Assembly (NCBI RefSeq): GCF_024138165.1
Contig: NZ_CP100000.1
Span: forward strand, 62,001 to 126,000
DNA from: Halorussus vallis
Lineage (GTDB): Archaea > Halobacteriota > Halobacteria > Halobacteriales > Haladaptataceae
Direction of reading: 5' to 3'
Length of the DNA stretch: 64,000 nucleotides
Both the position numbers and the translations under genes were made by a program. Of the stretch, positions 1 through 8,391 are shown in pieces (position 1 is the first letter of the stretch; each line of letters starts with the position of its first letter). The notes beneath the pieces are model-generated. The model did no database searches. It had not been told where the DNA came from and saw only the letters and a list, made by a program, of their open reading frames with translations.

Positions 1-1
1 A

Positions 2-1018
2 CTCGCCTCACTCCGGAGCGAGAAGACCATCGTACTCGCCATCCTGATACAGCTGTTCGTCGCGGCGTTCTCGTCGTTCCTCGCCGTGGGGCTGGTTTCG
101 CTGTACGACCCCGGTTCGGTGTCGAACCAGTTCGTGGTGGAGTTCGGCGTCACCGGCGAGGCGGGCGACGAACTCGCGCCCGTCATCGAACGCGAGGACG
201 GCTGGGACGCCGTCGAGTACGAGGACACCGAGACGGCCATGCGGGACTTCCGGCGCGGTGCGATTCACGCGGTAATCGAGGTCGAGCGCGCCCCAGACGG
301 AAGCGCGCGGGTCACCGCCACCGCACCGGACGGCAACGTCCGGACCACGCTGGTCGTGACCCAGATCAAGGAACTGCTCGACACCTTCGAGCGCCACGAG
401 CGCCAGCGTCTCGACGACCGCCTCGTCCGCACGCCGCTCGACCTCCCGCCGAAGGGCGCATCGAGCCCCTACTTCGGCTTCACCTACACCGTGCTGGTGC
501 CCCTGCTGATGTTCTTGCCGGTGTTCATCAGCGGGAGCGTCGCCGTCGACACCATCACCGAGGAGTACGACCGCGGGACGCTCGAACTCCTCCGGGTGAC
601 GCCGCTGACCGCCACCGACATCGTCGACGGGAAACTGCTGGCGATGGGCGTCCTCGCGCCGACGCAGGCGGCCGCGTGGCTGGCGCTGCTCTCGCTCAAC
701 GGCACCGCGGTTTCGAATCCGGCCGAGATTCTGGTGCTCGTCACCGGCTTCTCGCTCGCGGTCGTGACGCTCGGCGCGGCGCTCGCGCTCCGGTTCCGCG
801 ACCGCAAGCAGGCCCAGTTCCTCTTCTCGATGGGCGTGCTGGTCGTGTTCAGCGCGACCTACCTCCTGCCGGAGTCGCCCGCCAACACCGTGGCGAAACT
901 GGCCATCGGGAGTCCGACGACGCTGACCCACGCGATGGTCGGCGTCTACGCGGTCGCGTCGCTGGTCGGTTATCTCGCGGTCCGGCAGTTGGTGAACGTC
1001 CGCGGTCTGCGAGAGTAG
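2..1018 (+). CDS. ABC-2 type transporter permease, 5' end outside window
   Basis: The reading frame is already open at base 2, so the true start lies upstream and the first internal ATG (86) is not the start. About 338 residues are visible. A hydrophobic N-terminal segment is followed by a polar extracellular region, then a membrane block. At the block entry sits the EEYDRGTLELL-type sequence typical of ABC-2 permeases (NatB or YhaP-like), followed by about five more hydrophobic stretches to the C-terminus. By family it would export a substrate or sodium with an ATPase encoded just upstream. That partner is not visible. The substrate is unknown. Confidence 0.85.
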   Translation, partial: LASLRSEKTIVLAILIQLFVAAFSSFLAVGLVSLYDPGSVSNQFVVEFGVTGEAGDELAPVIEREDGWDAVEYEDTETAMRDFRRGAIHAVIEVERAPDGSARVTATAPDGNVRTTLVVTQIKELLDTFERHERQRLDDRLVRTPLDLPPKGASSPYFGFTYTVLVPLLMFLPVFISGSVAVDTITEEYDRGTLELLRVTPLTATDIVDGKLLAMGVLAPTQAAAWLALLSLNGTAVSNPAEILVLVTGFSLAVVTLGAALALRFRDRKQAQFLFSMGVLVVFSATYLLPESPANTVAKLAIGSPTTLTHAMVGVYAVASLVGYLAVRQLVNVRGLRE

Positions 1019-1134
1019 GCCGTCGGTCCGTCTCCCGTCACTTTCGCCGCGATTCTTCGCGAATCTCCGCCATTCTCCGCGCATCGACGAGCGTCGGAGT
1101 TCGAAAAATCGGCCGCGGTTCCCGCCCCTGACCC

Positions 1135-1184
1135 GGCGCACCGCCTCGATGGCGAGCAATCCCTTCGAGCGAGTGCGGTGCGCC
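1135..1184. terminator. Inverted repeat between convergent genes
   Basis: A perfect 10-bp inverted repeat (1135-1144 with 1175-1184) encloses about 30 bases, which contain a further 4-bp hairpin. It lies between the convergent ABC permease (ends 1018) and glutamate dehydrogenase (ends 1235), where a bidirectional transcript end is expected. The terminator role is inferred; archaeal termination usually depends on U-tracts. Confidence 0.35.
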
Positions 1185-1234
1185 CGCCGTGTGCGGGGTT
1201 CGCTCGGGATGTCGTCGCTCGCGCTCGACCGGCC

Positions 1235-2545
1235 CTACGGCCAGAGCCCGCGGGTCGCCTTCGCTTCGCCGATTCGTTCGAGCGCGACGACGTAGGCGGC
1301 GTCGCGCCACCCGACGTCGCGGTCCTCGACCACCTCGCGCACGGCGGCCCACGCGGAGCGCATCTCAGATTCGAGTTCCTCCTCGACGCGTTCGCGGGAC
1401 CACCTGCGGCGGTTGATGTCCTGGAGCCACTCGAAGTACGACACCGTCACCCCGCCCGCGTTCGCCAGGATATCCGGTATCACCGGAATTTCGCGCTCCT
1501 CGAGGATGTCGTCGGCGGCGAACGTCGTCGGGCCGTTCGCGCCCTCGACCACGACGTCGGCCTGGACGTCGCCGGCGTTGTCGGCGGTGAGGACGTTGCC
1601 GACGGCGGCCGGAATCAGCACGTCCACGTCGAGTTCGAGAATCTCCTCGTTCGTGAGCGTGTTCGGCGCGCCGTAGGACATCACACCCTCGGGTTCTTCC
1701 TCGTGGGAGGGCACCGCGTGCGTGTCCAGACCGGTCGTGTCGTAGGCCGCGCCGTTGACGTCCGAAACCGCCACCACGGTCGCGCCCCAGTCGTCGAGCA
1801 GGCGGGCGGCGTTCGCGCCCACGCTCCCGTAGCCCTGGACCGCCACCGTCGCGTCCTCGACGTCCCTCCCGTAGTAGTCGACGGCTTCACGGGCGACGAT
1901 GGCAACGGAGCGGCCCGGCGCCTCCTCGCGGCCGTAACTCCCGCCGACGACCGGCGGCTTGCCGGTGACGACGCCGGGGGTCGTCTCGCCTTCCTGCATC
2001 GAGTAGGCGTCCATGAACCACGCCATCGTCTGGGCGTCGGTCCCCATGTCGGGCGCGGGGATGTCCTTCTTCGGCCCGATGGTGTCGCGGAGTTCTTCGG
2101 CGAATCGGCGGGTGAGTCGCTCCAACTCGGCCTCGCTCAATTGCTTGGGGTCGACGACGACGCCGCCCTTGCCGCCGCCGAACGGGAGGTCCATCACCGC
2201 GCACTTCCAGGTCATCCACATCGACAGCCCTACGCACTCCTCGGTGGTGACGCCCGGGTGATACCGCAGGCCGCCCTTGTAGGGACCCCGGACGTCGTCG
2301 TGCTGGGCGCGGTAGCCCGTGAACACTTCGACGCTCCCGTCGTCGCGCTCCAGCGGGACGGCGACTTCGACGACGCGGGTCGGGTGTTTGAGTCGCTCGA
2401 CGACGCCGGTGTCGACGTCGACGTGGGTGGCCGCTCGTTCCAGTTGCCGCCGCGCGGTCACCAGCGCCGACTCGGCCCCGGTTCCGCCGCCTTCCGCCTC
2501 GGTACCGCCGCCTTCCGTCTCGCTCTCGGGCAGGTTCGTCGCCAT
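1235..2545 (-). CDS. gdhB: Glutamate dehydrogenase (Glu/Leu/Phe/Val dehydrogenase family)
   Basis: A 436-residue cytoplasmic enzyme for reversible oxidative deamination of glutamate to 2-oxoglutarate and ammonium. The N-terminus has a short Gly/Glu-rich stretch. The dimerisation/catalytic domain contains GGLRYHP (about 91-97) and the signature PFGGGKGG (about 121-128) with the catalytic lysine. [13 protein letters not shown] follows, then a Rossmann domain with [10 protein letters not shown] near residue 240. Length fits the hexameric family. Whether it uses NAD or NADP cannot be read here. It is followed on the same strand by nothing obvious; the zinc-ribbon miniprotein lies 7 bp upstream and could be cotranscribed. 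Confidence 0.93.
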   Translation of the reverse strand: MATNLPESETEGGGTEAEGGGTGAESALVTARRQLERAATHVDVDTGVVERLKHPTRVVEVAVPLERDDGSVEVFTGYRAQHDDVRGPYKGGLRYHPGVTTEECVGLSMWMTWKCAVMDLPFGGGKGGVVVDPKQLSEAELERLTRRFAEELRDTIGPKKDIPAPDMGTDAQTMAWFMDAYSMQEGETTPGVVTGKPPVVGGSYGREEAPGRSVAIVAREAVDYYGRDVEDATVAVQGYGSVGANAARLLDDWGATVVAVSDVNGAAYDTTGLDTHAVPSHEEEPEGVMSYGAPNTLTNEEILELDVDVLIPAAVGNVLTADNAGDVQADVVVEGANGPTTFAADDILEEREIPVIPDILANAGGVTVSYFEWLQDINRRRWSRERVEEELESEMRSAWAAVREVVEDRDVGWRDAAYVVALERIGEAKATRGLWP

Positions 2546-2552
2546 TTCGTTG

Positions 2553-2702
2553 TTACTCGCAGGGCATTCCCCGATTCCGCATCGCCGACTCGCAGTCCGG
2601 ACACCCTCCGGGGTAGTTGACGGCGGATACCGTCGTGCCGCAGTTCAGGCACTCGTACTCGTACTCGGCGTCGGAGTCGTAGGTCACGTCTCGGTGAGTC
2701 AT
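2553..2702 (-). CDS. Rubrerythrin-like zinc-ribbon miniprotein
   Basis: A 49-residue protein starting MTHRD at 2702. It carries two cysteine pairs, CLNC and CPDC, about 15 residues apart, plus a last cysteine at the C-terminus (PCE). This matches the small rubrerythrin-like zinc/iron ribbons common in haloarchaea. An in-frame ATG lies upstream at 2792, but it would overlap the end of the Bat-type gene and pass through an inverted repeat, so the internal start is preferred. It lies 7 bp upstream of glutamate dehydrogenase. Metal binding is inferred from the cysteines; the role is unknown. Confidence 0.8.
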   Translation of the reverse strand: MTHRDVTYDSDAEYEYECLNCGTTVSAVNYPGGCPDCESAMRNRGMPCE

Positions 2703-2747
2703 GCTCGGCAAAAATTGCTTGCGCGGCCTCCCCCAAGGACGGGGGTG

Positions 2748-2792
2748 TTGAATAGTAAACCGCGCGAGTCCGGGACATGGTTTACTATTCAA
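2748..2792. repeat. 13-bp perfect inverted repeat with 19-bp spacer
   Basis: Bases 2748-2760 (TTGAATAGTAAAC) and 2780-2792 (its exact complement) form a hairpin. The right arm covers the stop codon and last codons of the Bat-type regulator. A second small hairpin (CCCCC/GGGGG, about 2730-2745) lies directly next to it. The AT-rich arms contrast with the GC-rich surroundings. It could be a transcript end, or a remnant of a small palindrome-ended mobile element. Confidence 0.6.
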
Positions 2793-5649
2793 CTGTCACC
2801 GCGTTCGGCGACTCCTCGAACAGCGACGCGAACAGTTTCCGCTGAATCCGGCGGACATGGTCGTAGAACGCCGTGTGGGAGATGTCGAGCATCGACGCGA
2901 CGTCGCGACCCGTCACCTCGCGCTGGGCGTCGAAAAACCCGCTGTGGTAGGCGATCTGGGCGACCTCCAGTTGGCGCTCGGTCAGGTCGTCGAGCAGGCC
3001 CGCTCGGCGCTCCCGCGTGGGTAGCCCGCGGGTCTGCTCGCGCTGGGCGATCAGTTTCGCGCCGTCGTAGGTGTTCGACAGCACCTCGTCGATGGACCGG
3101 ACCGTCACCGAGTCGGGCACGTCCACCGTCAGCGAGAGGCCCGCCGGGGTCGCGCGGAGTCGCCGGAGGACGGCCCCGTGGTCGGCGAGGACTCGCGCGA
3201 CGAAGTCCTCCCGGACGCGGAGGCCGAAGAACCCGGTTTCCTCGGCCCCCCGAATCGGCTTCGCCTCCGAGATGCCCACGAACCCCTCGGCGGCGTCGAC
3301 CACGGCGTCAGGCGCCGCCCCTTCGACTTCGGCCAGGACGAACGTCGTGCCGTCGTCGCTGGCCACGTCCCCCGCCAGGCGAATCGACGCGCCGGTTTCG
3401 CCGGCGAGGCGCGACAGGACCGCGCTCCGGTCGGAGACCTCGTACTCCAGTTCGACGACGGTGTCGCTGCGGAGCGCCTCCTTGCGCTGGACCGCATTGA
3501 TGGCCGACGCCACGGTGTCGCCGAGTTCGCAGAGCACCGACCGGACCATCCCGTCGAACGCGTCCGGGCGAGCGGCGTAGACGGTCAGCGTCCCGAACAG
3601 CACGTCGTCGTACGCGAGCGGAATCGCCAGCACCGACTGGAAGTCCCGGGACACCGCCTCGGCCCGCCACGGTCCCGCCCGGAGGTCGTCGGCGACGTTC
3701 GACACCAGCGCCGCCTCGCGGTCGAGCGCCGCCCGGACGGTCGGTTCGACGCTCGCGTCGTCGCCGCCCGGCCCGAGCGAGACGCCGTCCAGGTACCCCC
3801 GGTCGTCGCCGGCCCACGCCCTCGGCCGGAGGCTCCCGTCGGCCGGCGCGGTTTCGCCGATCCACGCGAACGCGAAGCGGTCGTCGGTCGTCAGTCGGTC
3901 GCAGACGGCCCGCTCGACCTTCTCGCGGGTTTCGGCGCCGACCAGCGCCTGGTCTATCTCCCGGATGAAGGCGTTCACCTGGTTCAACTGCGAGAGCCGC
4001 CGGTTCTGGCGCTGGAGTCGCCGGTCGCGCTCCCGGAGTTCGTCCTCGCGTTCGACCCGGTCGAACGCCGCCTCGGCGGTCGCCGCGAGGAGTTCCGCGA
4101 CCTCCTCGCCGACCTCGTCGAACGCTTCGTCGGCCGCGACGACGAAGACGCCGTGGTCTGCCAGCGGGACCGCGACGTAGCCGTCGAGCGACGCCAGCGG
4201 GTCCTCCCGGTCGGCTCCGCCCGCGAGGTCGGCGTCCGAGCGCGTCTTCGTCTCGTCCTCGATGAACGCGCGGCTGACGGTCGTGGCTCGGTCGAGTCGT
4301 CGCTCCGCCGGGTCGCCGACCGTCGACCGGAACGCCTCGGACGCCGCGGCCGGGACCAGCGCGTTCGCCTCGGCGTCGAAGCGGTAGACGGCCGCCCCGG
4401 TCGGCAGGACCGACTCGGCGTCGGCGACGACCCGCTCGGCTATCTCGTCAGCCGACTCGGCGTAGAGGAGGCTCCGGCTGGTCCGGTGGAGCTGGGTGAG
4501 CGCCCGTTCGCGCTGTTTGCGCTTCGTGATGTCGCGACAGCTGTAGAGGGTGGTGCCGCCCTGAATCGAGACGGTCCGGACGTTGACCAGCAGGGTGTGC
4601 TCGCGGCCCGCCTGGTCGGTCGCCGTACACTCGATGTTCGTGAGCGTCCGCTCGGATTCGAGTCGCTCCCGGTCGAAGAGGTCGTCCCCGAGGAGCGCGT
4701 CGATGGTTCCGAACTCGCGGATCTCCTCGGCGGTGTAGCCGAAGATGAAGTGGACGTTGGGACAGACGTAGGTGAACTCCCCGTCGTCGTCGGTGACCAG
4801 CACCGTGTCGGTCATGTTGTTCAGCGTGACCCGGTGGAGTTCCTCGGACTCGCGGAGTTCGGCTTCGAGACGGACCCGCTCGTCGACCTCGTGTCCCTCG
4901 ACCACGATTCGGTCCGGCCCGTCGGCAAAGCCGACGGGCCGGACCGAGAACTCGAACCGGCGCTCGCGACCCGCGTCGGCGAGGCCGGCCTCGAACGACC
5001 CGTACTCGCCGTCGGCGGCGCGCCGAATCGCGCGGTCGAGCGACCGTCCCGACCCCTCGTCCTCGGCCCACGGGAGGCCCCAGAAGCGCTTGCCGACGAC
5101 GTCGCTCCGGTCCAGTTCGAGGTGGCCGAGCGCGGCCTCGTTGGCCCGGACCACGGTTCCGTCGGCGTCGAGGACCGCGACGAACCGGTCGGGGTCGCCG
5201 AAGAACGCCTCGAACTGGCGGGCCTTCTCGCGGCGGTGTCGGTCGTCGCGTCGCTTCCGGACCGCCGCTCGACACCGATTCGCGAGGTCGGCTTCGGCGT
5301 CGCCGCCGGTCGGCGCGTAGGCGTCGACGCCGGCGGCGACGGCCTCGCCCGCGAGCGACTCGTTCCCGTCCTCGGGCGCCAGCACGAACGCGGTTTGGAC
5401 GCCGCGCGAGCGCAATTCGTCGAGCAGTTCGAGTCCCGTCCCCCCGTCGAGTCGGTGCGCGCTGACCGCGCAGTCGAACTCCTCGGTCGGGTCGGTCAGG
5501 GTCCGCACCGCCCGCTCGAACCCGCCGACCGACCGCGTCGCGGTCGTCTCCCGGCCCGCTAACTCCCGTCGCGCCCGCTCCCGCCAGGGTTCCGGTCCCA
5601 CGAGCAGGACGCGAAGGCCCCCGTCGGAAGGTTCCCGGGTCGTATCCAT
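2785..5649 (-). CDS. Bacterio-opsin activator-like sensor/regulator (pseudo-receiver, PAS, PAS, GAF, GAF, Bat, HTH-10)
   Basis: A 954-residue soluble regulator. Reading order: receiver-like domain (about 10-125), PAS (about 146-255), PAS (about 270-385), GAF-like (about 390-535), a coiled-coil linker, a second GAF (about 565-715), the Bat-associated domain (about 735-885) and a C-terminal HTH-10 DNA-binding domain ending in LDISHTAFYDHVRRIQRKL. The usual phospho-acceptor aspartate appears replaced: the strand reads DCAVSAHRL where active receivers have S-D-Y-R-L. It probably senses small ligands or redox state and controls transcription directly. Targets are unknown. A TATA-like CTTTATCC (about 5672-5680, minus) lies just upstream, suggesting a short leader. 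Confidence 0.88.
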   Translation of the reverse strand: MDTTREPSDGGLRVLLVGPEPWRERARRELAGRETTATRSVGGFERAVRTLTDPTEEFDCAVSAHRLDGGTGLELLDELRSRGVQTAFVLAPEDGNESLAGEAVAAGVDAYAPTGGDAEADLANRCRAAVRKRRDDRHRREKARQFEAFFGDPDRFVAVLDADGTVVRANEAALGHLELDRSDVVGKRFWGLPWAEDEGSGRSLDRAIRRAADGEYGSFEAGLADAGRERRFEFSVRPVGFADGPDRIVVEGHEVDERVRLEAELRESEELHRVTLNNMTDTVLVTDDDGEFTYVCPNVHFIFGYTAEEIREFGTIDALLGDDLFDRERLESERTLTNIECTATDQAGREHTLLVNVRTVSIQGGTTLYSCRDITKRKQRERALTQLHRTSRSLLYAESADEIAERVVADAESVLPTGAAVYRFDAEANALVPAAASEAFRSTVGDPAERRLDRATTVSRAFIEDETKTRSDADLAGGADREDPLASLDGYVAVPLADHGVFVVAADEAFDEVGEEVAELLAATAEAAFDRVEREDELRERDRRLQRQNRRLSQLNQVNAFIREIDQALVGAETREKVERAVCDRLTTDDRFAFAWIGETAPADGSLRPRAWAGDDRGYLDGVSLGPGGDDASVEPTVRAALDREAALVSNVADDLRAGPWRAEAVSRDFQSVLAIPLAYDDVLFGTLTVYAARPDAFDGMVRSVLCELGDTVASAINAVQRKEALRSDTVVELEYEVSDRSAVLSRLAGETGASIRLAGDVASDDGTTFVLAEVEGAAPDAVVDAAEGFVGISEAKPIRGAEETGFFGLRVREDFVARVLADHGAVLRRLRATPAGLSLTVDVPDSVTVRSIDEVLSNTYDGAKLIAQREQTRGLPTRERRAGLLDDLTERQLEVAQIAYHSGFFDAQREVTGRDVASMLDISHTAFYDHVRRIQRKLFASLFEESPNAVTVE

Positions 5650-5763
5650 CGATGGGGGTTTGCGAGGCCGGGGGATAAAGTTTGACGACGGCGTCTCCGG
5701 GCCGGCGCGACCGCGCTCCGTGCCTTCGCGGACGTCCGCCGCGGGGAAGCCGCCGACCCCGGT

Positions 5764-5994
5764 TCACTCCCGCGGGCAGGCTTCGTCGGACGTCGTGTCG
5801 ATGCCGAGCAGCGCGTTGCCGCCGCAGAATCCCGTCGCCGCGTTCTGGAGCAGTCCCGCGCCCGCTATCGCCGCGGTGGCGGCGGTCGCGTTCCGGTCGT
5901 CGAGATACGCCGCCACCGCGACGGCGACCAGCCAGGTCCCCAGGACGCCTCTGACGATTCGGTCGAGACCGCCGACGTTCCGCTCGATTCGCAT
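5764..5994 (-). CDS. DUF2892/YgaP-like small membrane protein
   Basis: A 76-residue protein starting MRIERNVGGLDR. The start at 5994 is chosen because it gives the family N-terminus; an ATG further upstream (6021) adds nine unrelated residues. It has two hydrophobic segments (about 13-32 and 42-60) and the C-terminal GFCGGNALLGIDT, which corresponds to the CPLN...LGINT motif of inner-membrane DUF2892 proteins. The function of standalone members is not established. It is transcribed away from the gene at 6172. Confidence 0.8.
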   Translation of the reverse strand: MRIERNVGGLDRIVRGVLGTWLVAVAVAAYLDDRNATAATAAIAGAGLLQNAATGFCGGNALLGIDTTSDEACPRE

Positions 5995-6081
5995 ACGCGA
6001 CGGTACGGACCGGTTCCCCAAATAGTTACGGAGCTAACCAGTACGGGCCGGGAATGCGGGGCGAAACGGTCGGAACGGTCG

Positions 6082-6106
6082 AGACGGCGTCCGGTAGACG
6101 CCGTCT
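6082..6106. repeat. 10-bp perfect hairpin in divergent intergenic region
   Basis: Arms 6082-6091 and 6097-6106 (AGACGGCGTC and complement) with a 5-nt loop. It lies between the divergent DUF2892 gene and the two-TM gene at 6172, upstream of the TATA-like CATAAATAAAC (6124-6134). A regulatory role is possible but unproven. Confidence 0.4.
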
Positions 6107-6171
6107 TCCGCGGCTTACCCGCCACATAAATAAACGGACGTGTCGCCAAGGGACGAACGGGGTGTCACCCC

Positions 6172-6534
6172 ATGTCCGAAACGAACGAACGCGGGGATGC
6201 CCGCCAGCGAACCGACGACAGCGTGCGCGCTGACGGAGGAACCGCTGACGGACGAACGAACCGCGGTCAGAACCGCCGGCAAGACCGGCGAGGAGACGGA
6301 ACGCGGGGTCGCGAGGATCGCGGCCCCGGCGACCAGTTCGCTCGCGCGTCCATCCGGTGGCTGTTGGCGCTGATCGGCGTCGTCGTCGTGCTGTTCGGCC
6401 TCGGTCAGGCCGTCGGCGTCTCCCTGCTCGGGATGGTCGCCGACGCGCTCGCGTCGCAGACCGGCCGGTGGCTGGTCGTCGCGTTCCTGGGCCTGCTCGT
6501 CATCCTGGCCGCGGCGAAGCTCGACTGGCGATAG
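6172..6534 (+). CDS. Small two-TM membrane protein with charged N-terminus
   Basis: A 120-residue protein with no family I recognise. Residues 1-60 are strongly charged and arginine-rich (Arg, Asp, Gly), unusual for a haloarchaeal protein. Two transmembrane helices follow (about 63-87 and 98-115), and it ends KLDWR. The start codon directly follows a 13-nt palindrome, GGGGTGTCACCCC (6159-6171). A TATA-like box lies at 6124-6134. Topology suggests a membrane anchor with a cytoplasmic basic/acidic tail. Function unknown. Confidence 0.7.
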   Translation: MSETNERGDARQRTDDSVRADGGTADGRTNRGQNRRQDRRGDGTRGREDRGPGDQFARASIRWLLALIGVVVVLFGLGQAVGVSLLGMVADALASQTGRWLVVAFLGLLVILAAAKLDWR

Positions 6535-6604
6535 ACTCCGCGAGCCGTTTCGGCCACACTCACCGTTTCTTCGGCGCGCGCGCCATCGGTCGCGCCGGGT
6601 CGAC

Positions 6605-6964
6605 TCACCGCTCGTCGATGGTGCTCAGGACCCGCTGGGAGAGTTCCACCTCCGAAAGTTCGCCTTTGACGTGCGCGTCCAACCACTCGCGGTCGGCGCG
6701 CCAGGTGCCGCGCTCGCCGCTCTCGTCCCCGTCGTCGATGTCGTAGACGGTCGCGCGCACGTCCCGGAGGTCCCACTCGTCCTGATGGGCGTCCAGCAGG
6801 AGGTTGAGGACCCGGCCGATCTCGCGGTGGGGAACACCCCCGCCGGGGGTCGCGGTTTCGTACTCGACCCGCAGGGTCCGGTCGTCGGCCTCGAACGCCG
6901 TGACGTAAACGCCGTGGCTCATCAGCCGGGATTCGAGTCGCTCGTGAAGGTCCGTCTCGTCCAT
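6605..6964 (-). CDS. Conserved haloarchaeal hypothetical protein
   Basis: A 119-residue soluble acidic protein starting MDETDLHERLESRL. This start is preferred over a 262-residue extension that runs antisense through the neighbouring gene and has low-complexity composition. There are no membrane segments or cysteines. Predicted alpha/beta mix, with LRVEYETATPG and IGRVLNLLLDAH as the most regular parts. It lies 25 bp downstream of the zinc-ribbon membrane protein on the same strand and may share its transcript. No function assigned. Confidence 0.7.
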   Translation of the reverse strand: MDETDLHERLESRLMSHGVYVTAFEADDRTLRVEYETATPGGGVPHREIGRVLNLLLDAHQDEWDLRDVRATVYDIDDGDESGERGTWRADREWLDAHVKGELSEVELSQRVLSTIDER

Positions 6965-6989
6965 GCCGCGACGTACGGACCCCGGGGAC

Positions 6990-7208
6990 TTAGAAGCCGC
7001 TCCGGTCGCGCGCGGCGACGCAGGCGCAGGTGACCGTCGGGTCAAGGACCTCCTCGACCACCATCGCCTGTCCGCATTCGGTGCAGACGATCTCCGCTTC
7101 GTCGTTCTTCCGGTAGTACTGCAGTGCGTGCGCGCCGATAACGGCTCCCGCGGCCAGCCCGACGGCCCCGGCGAGCGCCTTGTCCAATAGCCCGGTGTCG
7201 CGTGCCAT
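6990..7208 (-). CDS. Small membrane-anchored zinc-ribbon-like protein
   Basis: A 72-residue protein. An N-terminal hydrophobic segment (about 9-30) is followed by a cysteine-rich tail with CTEC and, about 18 residues later, CAC. Three or four of these could bind zinc. The start at 7208 has a TATA-like element (AACTTAAAGG, about 7231-7240) roughly 25 bp upstream, which fits a leaderless transcript. Function unknown. Confidence 0.7.
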   Translation of the reverse strand: MARDTGLLDKALAGAVGLAAGAVIGAHALQYYRKNDEAEIVCTECGQAMVVEEVLDPTVTCACVAARDRSGF

Positions 7209-7319
7209 GCGAGCGGGAGGTTCGGCCAGAAACTTAAAGGCATTGACGGCGGCATTACGACAGAATCCGGACGGGTCGACGGGTGGAACGTTTTTGTCCG
7301 CGTCGGCGGTACTCCCGCC

Positions 7320-7781
7320 ATGGACGACCCCACGGACGACGGCGACGCCGCCGTCGCCATCACGTCGCTCGTCGTGCTCGGCCTCGGCCTCACCGCGCTC
7401 TTTCTGGGCTACAGTTGGTTCTGGATGGTGTTCGTGATCGGATTCGCCGTGCTGGTTCCGCTGGTGAAGGTGGCGTCCGACGCGGGCGGGCGGGAACGGC
7501 CCGACGACGCCGACCGGTCGCCCGCCGAGCGCGAAACCGCCGCCTCGCCGACCGAGTCGGTCGGCGAGGCGGCCGACGACGAACCCGGTTCGAAGCGCGA
7601 CGCCCTCGAAACCCTCCGGCGACGGTACGCCGAAGGCGAACTGAGCGACGAGGAGTTCGAGCGGAAGTTAGAGAATCTGCTCAAAACCGAGACGCTGGAG
7701 GACGTGCGCGAAACCCTGCGAGAGCGGCGAGGTCCGGAAGGCGACAGCCGACCGGACCTCGAGGACCGCGAACGAGAGTGA
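7320..7781 (+). CDS. SHOCT domain membrane protein
   Basis: A 153-residue protein with two adjacent transmembrane helices (about 12-32 and 35-55) and an acidic linker. A SHOCT motif follows at about 97-125 (ALETLRRRYAEGELSDEEFERKL), ending in a charged tail. SHOCT motifs are short helical modules found at the ends of many otherwise unrelated proteins and are thought to mediate oligomerisation. Its 3' end converges on the next gene with 14 bp between them. Confidence 0.8.
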   Translation: MDDPTDDGDAAVAITSLVVLGLGLTALFLGYSWFWMVFVIGFAVLVPLVKVASDAGGRERPDDADRSPAERETAASPTESVGEAADDEPGSKRDALETLRRRYAEGELSDEEFERKLENLLKTETLEDVRETLRERRGPEGDSRPDLEDRERE

Positions 7782-7795
7782 GAACGAGAACCGAC

Positions 7796-8170
7796 TCAGA
7801 ATCCGGGCACGCCCAGCGCGCCGGCGGCCAGGAACCCGAGCACGTTCAGCACGACGAGCACGGCCCAGACCGCGATCCAGGCGACCAGCGCGATGCCGAT
7901 GGCGCTCCCCCAACCGCCGGGGTAGCGCGCGTTGATGATGTATATCCACGCGAACAACGCGAGTAACGCGCCGATGAACCCGCCCACGAACGGGATGAGG
8001 CCGAACAGGCCGGTGATGACCCACCAGACGAACGACCCGATGAGCGCCGTGATTATCGCGTACTCGTAGTCGCTCCTGTCGGCGATGACCCGCGCGCCGA
8101 CGTAGATGCCGAACGCCCCGATGAGGAGGCTCACGACGAATCCGATGACGTAGTTGAGGATGCCGACCAT
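7796..8170 (-). CDS. Four-TM membrane protein
   Basis: A 124-residue polytopic protein with about four hydrophobic helices. Start MVGILNYVIGF at 8170 is chosen because the TATA-like TTTTATAATT (8195-8204, read on the minus strand) lies 25-30 bp upstream, indicating a leaderless mRNA; the upstream in-frame ATG at 8185 would sit too close to it. The ARYPGGWGSAIGIALVAWI segment is reminiscent of small haloarchaeal DUF-type membrane proteins. No catalytic residues visible. Function unknown. Confidence 0.7.
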   Translation of the reverse strand: MVGILNYVIGFVVSLLIGAFGIYVGARVIADRSDYEYAIITALIGSFVWWVITGLFGLIPFVGGFIGALLALFAWIYIINARYPGGWGSAIGIALVAWIAVWAVLVVLNVLGFLAAGALGVPGF

Positions 8171-8194
8171 ACACGTCCATTGCACTCAGCGAAC

Positions 8195-8204
8195 TTTTAT
8201 AATT
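8195..8204 (-). promoter_or_regulatory. TATA box for the gene starting at 8170
   Basis: AATTATAAAA read on the minus strand, 25-34 bp upstream of the ATG at 8170. The spacing matches an archaeal TATA box driving a leaderless transcript. Confidence 0.6.
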
Positions 8205-8391
8205 GCCGCTTAGAGCCGGGCGAAATCGGGGTCGGACGGCGTAATCGGGCACTAGTTCGGCCGGTCAACGGTTCCAGCGACGTTTCGAAATCCGCCTCGC
8301 CGTCGTTCGCTCCGAATGTCGGTCCTCGCGGCTTCGCCGCTCGCTTTCTTCGAAATTCTCGCTCGCTGACGCTCGCTCCGAATTTCGCTAC

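Noticed and set aside
3178-5562. 794-residue open frame on the plus strand opposite the Bat-type gene
   Set aside because: It is the antisense of a well-defined multidomain gene; its composition is Arg/Val/Glu-rich with no domain, as expected from high-GC reverse frames.
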